Of a stretch of DNA of 12,172 nucleotides, positions 6,497-12,172 are shown in pieces; position 1 is the stretch's first letter, and every line of letters starts with the position of its first letter. The notes under the pieces are model-generated. The model saw only the letters and a list, made by a program, of their open reading frames with translations. It had not been told where the DNA came from and did not search any database. The DNA is from Chitinophaga pinensis (GTDB taxonomy: Bacteria; Bacteroidota; Bacteroidia; NS11-12g; UBA9320). The translations under genes were made by a program, and so were the position numbers. The stretch is taken from contig CAMDCQ010000064.1 in NCBI GenBank assembly GCA_945890595.1, positions 1 through 12,172 of the forward strand, in the 5' to 3' direction.

Positions 6497-9400
6497 ATGA
6501 AAAAAATCCTACTGCTAATCTGTTTAACTACTAGCGCTGCTACCATAGCGTCTGTCCCATCCCCAGATCAAATTGTCCGAGAGCACATACAATCTATTTT
6601 TAAAGAAAAAGGATATGTGCCTAACTATGTTATAACAAATAAAGTTCGAAGTTCTGGGAACGTGACTATCTTCTATGGTAAGCAAACCATAAATAATATT
6701 CCTGTATATAAAACAGAGTTTAATATAGCTATAAAAGGCCTTATTGTTAGTAATTCAAACCTCAAGTTCATTCTAAATGCAGAGACTTTTATCCAAAATT
6801 ATAAGTATAATCTAACTCCATCGGAGGCATTAACAAGAGTGAATCCTACAAAGTCAGCCAGTTCTCTTGATATTAGGTGTGCAGATGACCATGAATGCGT
6901 GATTATGGACGCAGAGTTAAGCGATAGGCCCATAAAAGTAAGTAAATTATGGATAATACTCGGAAAAAATGGCTTTCCTGCTTACGATGTTTCGATATAT
7001 GACAAGGATCACAAGCACTGGTACAATACCCGTATAAACGGCCTTACGGGAAATAGCATCGATCAGAACGATTGGGTGGCGCATTGCAATCTTACAAATG
7101 TAAGCCAATATGTCAGTTCAAGTAAAACTTTAGTCAAATCTCCTTTAAAGCCAGAATTAAATGCTGTTATGAAAACTAATTCAAGCGCTTCTTACCGTGT
7201 ATTTGCCTTTCCTTTGGAGAGTCCAAATCACGGAAACCGCAGTATTGTCACGAGTCCTGAAGATGCGCAAGCCTCTCCATACGGTTGGCATGATACAGAT
7301 GGCGCTTCTGGTGAAGAGTATACCATAACCAGAGGAAATAATGTGTATGCAAGTGATGATAAGAGCAACTCAAACGTACCTGGCTACAGTCCAAATGGCG
7401 GAACCACATTAACTTTTGATCACAATTTTGATATAACTAAAAGTCACGAATTATATCTAGATGCTGCAATAACTAACTTGTTTTATTGGAATAACATGAT
7501 GCATGATGTGTGGTGGCATTATGGATTCGACGAGGAATCAGGAAACTTCCAAAGTAATAATTACGGTAATAGTGGTCTTGGCGGTGATTATGTACAGGCA
7601 GATGCTCAAGACGGAAGCGGTACCAATAACGCGAATTTTGCTACACCTCCGGACGGAGATAACCCTCGTATGCAAATGTACATTTGGAAATCTGGTTCAT
7701 CAGGTGATTTCTTTAGCGTAAATACTCCGAATAGTATTAAAGGTAAATACAATGCAAATGTGGCTAGTTTTGGTCCGGCATTAACGTCAATGCCGGTGAC
7801 AGGTAAGCTAGTTTTAGTGGATGACGGAACAGTAGATGGAGATCAAGGTTGCAATATGCTTATAAATGGTACTGCACTTTCAGGAAATATAGCCTTCATC
7901 AGAAGAAAAGGATGTAATTTTAGTGTGAAAGTTGAAAATGCACAAGATGCTGGTGCAATAGCCGTCGTTATTTACAGCGATGATAACAACCCAATTGTAA
8001 TGGGCGGAACAAGCGCTGGAATCACGATACCATCTGTACATATTTCGCAAACAGACGGTCTTGCTATACGCAATGTAATGGCAGTTCAGGATGTCAACGT
8101 AAGTTTGTATGATTCGAGTAATGTTTCTGCAACTACATTCGATAGTGATTTTGATAACGGCGTGATTGCCCATGAATACGGCCACGGAATATCAACGCGA
8201 CTCACTGGTGGCGCTGCCAATAGTAGCTGCTTATCGAATGAAGAACAAATGGGAGAAGGTTGGAGCGATTTCTTTTCACTCGTAATGACCCATCAACCCA
8301 ATGATTCTGCAAATAAACTAAGAGGTATCGGAACCTATGTAGTTGACATGCCTACAAATGGTAGAGGGATAAGAAATTATCCGTATTCCGCAGATATAAC
8401 CCGAAGCCCTTATTCGTATGATGATATCAAGTCGTTTTCTGTGCCTCACGGTGTGGGAAGTGTCTGGTGTTCTATGCTTTGGGACTTATACTGGGTTATG
8501 ATTGATAAATACGGTTATGACAGCGATATTTATAACGGAACAGGAGGTAATAATAAGACTATGCAATTAGTCATTGACGGTATGAAGTTACAGCCGTGTA
8601 ATCCTGGATTTACAGATGCGAGAGATGCTATAATTAATGCAGATAAAAATGCTAACGGTGGTGATAATGAGTTACTGATCTGGAGTGCATTTTCGAGAAG
8701 AGGTTTAGGGTATAGCGCTGTTCAAGGGAGTTCTGACGATAGGAGTGACGGGAGCGAAGGATTTGATATACCTCCTTATCTTAAGAATAAGCTACAACTC
8801 AAAAAAACCGCCGCAGAGAATAGTGCCAATGGAGCAGAGTTAATGTATACACTTGCTTTGTATAATAAGAGTGGAAAAACAATTGGTAATATTCAGATTA
8901 ACGATACCTTAGGGAAAGAGGTAAGTTTAGTAACTGCATCTTTAAAATGTGGCAAAGCGTCTAATGGCATAATTACCGTATTTATAGATAGCATTGCACC
9001 AGGGGATTCATTCATTTGCACGTTTAAGGTAATACCTAATTTTGCAAATGCATCGTCCATCGTATGGCAGGATTACGTGGAAAATGGAATCGGAGATTGG
9101 AAAATTAATTCTTCTGGTGTAGGAGTAGATTGGAAAATTGTAAATCTAACAACATCTAATGCAGTTTGGAAAGCTACAAACGCGGAAGTATCAACCGACC
9201 TGTCTCTAGAACATGGATATGATCTGACAACCTACAATGCACCAAGTCTTTCATTTAGGCATTGGATAAATTCCGAAGATGGATGGGATGGAGGAGTAAT
9301 TGAAATTCAAACTGATGGCTCTACCTGGTTTGATGCTGGACCATACTTCACTAAAAATGGTTACAATAAAGTTATTCAAAGTAATCCAGCAAGTGCAATT

Positions 9401-9907
9401 TCTGGTAGAGATGCATTTACCGGGAATTCAGGTGGATTTATTGAATCAACAGTAGATTTATCATCTTTCAGTGGCAATCAAATTAGTGTTAGATTTAGAT
9501 TTGCTAGTGATGGTGCAGCTGCTGTTGACGGTTGGTACATCGATGATTTTAGGCTTATAGATGCCGTGACTTTAAAAAATACTATGAATGTTAGTTACGG
9601 AGATAATGACTTGGATGAAAGTTCTGTGGTAACTTTTATAGTACCAGGAAAATCAAATTCAATTCAATCTTTAAGTAATTCAAAACTTAAGATTTACCCA
9701 AATCCGAGTAAGAGTAAGGTTAATATCGAAGCTGAAGTCAATGATAAATTGAGTTTTACGTTATGCGATATTCAAGGCAAAATTTTAATATCACAAGATG
9801 CAATTAGTAAAGGGATAATTGATGTTAGTGGCCTGAGTAATGGCATTTATATGCTTAATCTTGAGTTAAATGGAATTCCATCAGTGCATAAATTAATAAT
9901 TAATTAG
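6497..9907 (+). CDS. Secreted M36 (fungalysin) metalloprotease with PA and T9SS sorting domains
   Basis: An 1136-residue multidomain exoprotease. MKKILLLICLTTSAATIAS is a Sec signal peptide, followed by an FTP-type inhibitory propeptide (about 22-100). The M36 catalytic region includes FYWNNMMHD (329-337), the zinc motif HEYGH (H559, E560, H563) and the third ligand E587 in GEGWSDFF. A PA (protease-associated) domain is inserted before the zinc motif at about 425-530, containing GNIAFIRRKGCNF and DAGAIAVVIYSDD. After the catalytic domain come a DUF11/CARDB-like beta domain (about 766-850) and a MAM- or VirA-like jelly-roll domain (about 856-1020, ending GWYIDDFRLID). The type A type IX secretion sorting domain (about 1062-1136) has KIYPNPS at 1065-1071. 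It should degrade extracellular protein after propeptide removal, either released or held on the cell surface. All catalytic residues are present and the gene is intact. The substrate is unknown. Confidence 0.95.
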   Translation: MKKILLLICLTTSAATIASVPSPDQIVREHIQSIFKEKGYVPNYVITNKVRSSGNVTIFYGKQTINNIPVYKTEFNIAIKGLIVSNSNLKFILNAETFIQNYKYNLTPSEALTRVNPTKSASSLDIRCADDHECVIMDAELSDRPIKVSKLWIILGKNGFPAYDVSIYDKDHKHWYNTRINGLTGNSIDQNDWVAHCNLTNVSQYVSSSKTLVKSPLKPELNAVMKTNSSASYRVFAFPLESPNHGNRSIVTSPEDAQASPYGWHDTDGASGEEYTITRGNNVYASDDKSNSNVPGYSPNGGTTLTFDHNFDITKSHELYLDAAITNLFYWNNMMHDVWWHYGFDEESGNFQSNNYGNSGLGGDYVQADAQDGSGTNNANFATPPDGDNPRMQMYIWKSGSSGDFFSVNTPNSIKGKYNANVASFGPALTSMPVTGKLVLVDDGTVDGDQGCNMLINGTALSGNIAFIRRKGCNFSVKVENAQDAGAIAVVIYSDDNNPIVMGGTSAGITIPSVHISQTDGLAIRNVMAVQDVNVSLYDSSNVSATTFDSDFDNGVIAHEYGHGISTRLTGGAANSSCLSNEEQMGEGWSDFFSLVMTHQPNDSANKLRGIGTYVVDMPTNGRGIRNYPYSADITRSPYSYDDIKSFSVPHGVGSVWCSMLWDLYWVMIDKYGYDSDIYNGTGGNNKTMQLVIDGMKLQPCNPGFTDARDAIINADKNANGGDNELLIWSAFSRRGLGYSAVQGSSDDRSDGSEGFDIPPYLKNKLQLKKTAAENSANGAELMYTLALYNKSGKTIGNIQINDTLGKEVSLVTASLKCGKASNGIITVFIDSIAPGDSFICTFKVIPNFANASSIVWQDYVENGIGDWKINSSGVGVDWKIVNLTTSNAVWKATNAEVSTDLSLEHGYDLTTYNAPSLSFRHWINSEDGWDGGVIEIQTDGSTWFDAGPYFTKNGYNKVIQSNPASAISGRDAFTGNSGGFIESTVDLSSFSGNQISVRFRFASDGAAAVDGWYIDDFRLIDAVTLKNTMNVSYGDNDLDESSVVTFIVPGKSNSIQSLSNSKLKIYPNPSKSKVNIEAEVNDKLSFTLCDIQGKILISQDAISKGIIDVSGLSNGIYMLNLELNGIPSVHKLIIN

Positions 9908-9924
9908 ATCTAACTAGTTCGCAT

Positions 9925-9960
9925 AAAAAAAGGAATGTTAAAATAACATTCCTTTTTTTT
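9925..9960. terminator. Bidirectional terminator between the protease and the nuclease gene
   Basis: AGGAATGTTA (9931-9940) pairs perfectly with TAACATTCCT (9944-9953) around a three-base loop, with an A-tract on the left extending the pairing to T8 on the right (9953-9960). It can serve the protease gene on the plus strand and the convergent etf operon on the minus strand. Confidence 0.9.
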
Positions 9961-9983
9961 ATGGACTAATAGCAAAATCTAAC

Positions 9984-10580
9984 TTATGATCTGGAGTTAA
10001 TTTCGTCTCGTAAAACAGCTGCCCTATCATAATCTTCTACTTGAATTGCTTTTTCGAGTTCGCTATTTAACTCATTAAGAGACATCTTATTCAGGCTGTT
10101 TGCAGAGTCTGTCTTAGGATTAAGTTCTTTACTATGCTCAGCGTTATTTTCGTCTTCGTCTTCTCCATCATAAATTATCCCAGCGTCATCCAAAATAGAC
10201 TTAAAGGTATAGATAGGACATTTAGCCCTAAGAGACATAGCCACGGCATCAGAAGTTCTGGAATCGATAGCGAACTCTACACCGTTTTGTTCTGTGATTA
10301 TCTTGGCATAAAATACGCCTTCTTTCAGTTGATCTATAACTACTTCCTTTATGAGGATATTGTATTTTTCCATAGCGTCATACATTAAGTCATGTGTTAA
10401 AGGTCTTTGGGGCGTGAGACCTTCAATAATTAGCGCAATGGATTGGGCTTCGTAGCTTCCAATAACTACAGGTAGTTTTAAGTTTCCGTCTTCTTGACCT
10501 AAAATTAAGGTATAGCTGTTTCTTTGAGAGTGACCAGAAGTTAATCCTACTATATTTAATTCTATTTTTTCACCACCCAT
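9984..10580 (-). CDS. Bifunctional nuclease family protein (DUF151) with UVR motif
   Basis: A 198-residue protein. Residues about 5-135 form a DUF151 (bifunctional nuclease) domain with LPVVIGSYEAQSIAL (36-50), PQRPLTHDLM (57-66) and DSRTSDAVAMSLRAKCPIY (106-124). A very acidic linker (GEDEDEN, near 139-145) leads to a C-terminal UVR motif (about 165-198; ELEKAIQVEDYDRAAVLRDEI), a helical hairpin known as the UvrB-UvrC contact region. Plant homologues of DUF151 have reported DNase/RNase activity; for the bacterial proteins the role is not settled, so the nuclease name is inherited. It starts 30 bases after the etfA stop and is likely the third gene of the etfB-etfA operon, an order I recall from other Bacteroidota. 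It is intact and has a convergent terminator downstream. Cytoplasmic. Confidence 0.9.
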   Translation of the reverse strand: MGGEKIELNIVGLTSGHSQRNSYTLILGQEDGNLKLPVVIGSYEAQSIALIIEGLTPQRPLTHDLMYDAMEKYNILIKEVVIDQLKEGVFYAKIITEQNGVEFAIDSRTSDAVAMSLRAKCPIYTFKSILDDAGIIYDGEDEDENNAEHSKELNPKTDSANSLNKMSLNELNSELEKAIQVEDYDRAAVLRDEINSRS

Positions 10581-10610
10581 AGCTTACTACTTATCTGTTG
10601 GTTAACTAAG

Positions 10611-11573
10611 TTACGCGCCTTTAATTTCTCTGGCACGCTTTATTAATTTGGGTAATACGTCGAAAACATCACCTACTATTCCATAGTCTGCTGCTTTGAA
10701 AAAAGGAGCTTCTGGGTCTGTGTTGATTACACAAATCACTTTACTGCTTCCAACACCTGCCAAATGTTGTATTGCTCCAGAAATACCTGCTGCAATATAC
10801 AAGTTTGGTTTTATCGTAATACCAGTTTGTCCTACGTGTTCACTATGGGGTCTCCATCCTATATCACTTACAGGTTTAGAACATGCAGTAGCAGCTCCAA
10901 GTATGTCTGCTAACTCTTCTACCATCACCCAATTTTCTGGGCCTTTTAAACCTCTTCCTGCAGATACGACTAATTCAGCCTCTGTCAAGGGTATTTTACC
11001 CGTAACCTTATCTGTAGAAATGATGGTGGTATTGATATCAGCCGCAGAAACAGATGTATTGACCGTCTCAGCTGTAATATCCGAGCCATCTTGGGTTATC
11101 TTGTAAGAATTAGGTATAAGCGTAAGTACTCTTTTAGCATGGTTTATACTTATATGGCCAATCGCCTTACTTGAAAAACAGGTTTTTTTGACACTAAATC
11201 CTGCAGTAGTATCTACCATATCAACAACTCCTGTAACCAGGGCTGCATCTTGTTTTACCGCCAATAATGGTGCAATCGATTTGCCATTATATGTTTGTGA
11301 AATAATTACAGTGTCTCCACCTTCAGCACTCACTACCTCACTAAGTGCTTTTGCGTATGCTTGTGGGTTAAAGGTAGAAAATAAATCTCCTGAAATCGTT
11401 AATTATTTGTCTGCACCATACAAACCTAAATTTTGAGTTCCTTTATTACCAATGGTTACAGCAATACAGGTTGAACCTAGCTGAGTTGCTAAATCTTTAC
11501 CGTACGTTATTGCTTCAAAACTTGATTTTTTATATGTTCCGTTGTCGCTTTCTGCGTATACAATTACTGCCAT
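10611..11573 (-). pseudogene. etfA: Electron transfer flavoprotein alpha subunit, interrupted by an in-frame stop
   Basis: EtfA binds FAD and, with EtfB, carries electrons from acyl-CoA dehydrogenases to the quinone pool. The frame runs from ATG 11573 (MAVIVYAESDNG...) to TAA at 10611-10613, about 320 codons, the normal family length. A TAA at 11403-11405 interrupts it after residue 56 (GLYGADK-stop-LTISGDLF). Sequence on both sides is clearly EtfA and stays in one frame, so it is a nonsense codon rather than a frameshift. The C-terminal FAD domain is intact, with SAGRGLKG, the signature LYIAAGISGAIQHLAG and NTDPEAPFF. A GTG at 11333 could start a 240-residue fragment (10611-11333), but it would lack much of the N-terminal domain. 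ATG lies 4 bases after the etfB stop. It may be a true mutation, a sequencing error or strain variation. Confidence 0.85.
11403..11405 (-). other. Premature TAA codon within etfA
   Basis: The minus strand reads GAC AAA TAA TTA ACG ATT, in the same frame as the etfA sequence on either side (11573 and 11333 differ by a multiple of three). In the homologues I recall this position is usually a hydrophobic residue, as in GxDKVLxxS. A single-base change from TTA, GAA, AAA or CAA would give it. Confidence 0.9.
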
Positions 11574-11577
11574 AATC

Positions 11578-12172
11578 CTAAAATAATTTCTCTGTGTTAT
11601 GTAATAAGTCAATAAGTTCTTCTGCGTTTGCCGCATCTATCATTTTTACACCGCTTTTTGCAGGAGGTAAATCGTATTTACTCACTGAAGTGTAATTAAA
11701 TTTATCTTCTGCGCTTACCACGTTAAGTGGCTTGCTTCTTGCCATCATGATGCCGCGCATGTTTGGTATACGGGGTTCACATAAATCTTTTTGGGCACTT
11801 ACCACAACAGGAGTGTTTACGCTTACCGTTTCTCTTCCGCCGTCTATATCGCGAACAGCAGTAACTTTAGTGTCCGTAACGTCAAGCTCCATCACTACGT
11901 TAATCAAAGGCCAATTTAACATTTCCGCTAAAAGTCCTTGCACCTGACCACCATTATAGTCTATAGATTCTCTACCTGTAATAATCATGTCATAACCTCC
12001 AGATTTAGCTTGTGCTGCTAGTAGCGCAGCCACGTACATACCGTCACTAGGATTTGCATCAACGCGGATGGCATCGGTAGCGCCCATTGCAAGTGCTTTG
12101 CGTATTACAGGCTCCGTATCTGCTTCTCCAACTGTAATTACCGTTACTGTTCCTCCTATAGGTTCTGTAATA
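11578..12172 (-). CDS. etfB: Electron transfer flavoprotein beta subunit, 5' end outside the window
   Basis: The minus-strand frame is open to the window edge (first visible codons read ITEPIGGTVTVITVGEAD), so the start lies beyond 12172; the ATG at 12087 is internal. About 197 residues are visible out of a usual 245-260. EtfB binds AMP and forms the heterodimer that receives electrons from acyl-CoA and related dehydrogenases. TGRESIDYNGGQVQGLLAE and the family signature around RDIDGGRETVSVNTPVVVS...EPRIPNMRGIMMARSKPL are plain. The C-terminus (LPPAKSGVKMI...NTEKLF) is complete. The gene ends 4 bases before the etfA ATG, so the two are translationally close or coupled. The promoter is outside the window. 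Cytoplasmic, intact as far as seen. Confidence 0.95.
   Translation of the reverse strand, partial: ITEPIGGTVTVITVGEADTEPVIRKALAMGATDAIRVDANPSDGMYVAALLAAQAKSGGYDMIITGRESIDYNGGQVQGLLAEMLNWPLINVVMELDVTDTKVTAVRDIDGGRETVSVNTPVVVSAQKDLCEPRIPNMRGIMMARSKPLNVVSAEDKFNYTSVSKYDLPPAKSGVKMIDAANAEELIDLLHNTEKLF

Noticed and set aside
10696..11106. A 136-codon plus-strand open frame opposite etfA
   Set aside because: It is the antisense of the conserved FAD-binding region and has no independent support.
11403..11405. Alternative genetic code in which TAA is read as sense
   Set aside because: TAA ends several other genes here (serC, serA, DUF1015, etfA itself) at family-typical C-termini, so it works as a stop in this genome.

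Overview
The window looks like an ordinary chromosomal stretch of an AT-rich member of the Bacteroidota. Several things support this. The large secreted metalloprotease ends in a type IX secretion sorting domain. Promoter candidates have the Bacteroidota -7 form TAnnTTTG. Start codons lack Shine-Dalgarno sequences. The gene orders serC-serA-DUF1015 and etfB-etfA-bifunctional nuclease are, as I recall, typical of this phylum. I cannot fix the family; a marine or environmental Saprospiria, Chitinophagia or Flavobacteriia lineage is plausible.

Layout from left to right: (1) the 3' part of a DUF58 (von Willebrand A-like) gene; (2) a tRNA-Ser(UGA) with its own promoter and terminator; (3) a minus-strand YihY/BrkB-type membrane protein, divergent from (4) a serine-biosynthesis operon, serC-serA-DUF1015, which ends in a bidirectional terminator shared with (5) a minus-strand DUF6580 membrane protein; (6) a 250-bp divergent intergenic region carrying six ACAAWTGT boxes; (7) a small XRE-like regulator with a C-terminal coiled coil; (8) a 1136-residue M36 (fungalysin-type) metalloprotease, ending at a second bidirectional terminator; (9) a minus-strand operon, etfB (5' end outside the window), etfA and a DUF151/UVR bifunctional nuclease-like protein.

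The genes fall into functional blocks. SerA and SerC catalyse the first two steps from 3-phosphoglycerate to phosphoserine. The third enzyme, SerB, is not in the operon, and its place is held by the uncharacterised DUF1015 protein. EtfB and EtfA form the FAD-containing electron carrier of acyl-CoA dehydrogenases. The protease is exported by Sec, then by the type IX system.

The two observations most worth checking are an in-frame TAA stop inside an otherwise intact etfA, and the cluster of palindromic boxes between the DUF6580 gene and the XRE regulator, which may be its operators. I see no mobile element, CRISPR array, rRNA, prophage or recognisable defence system, and I do not claim a new biological system here.
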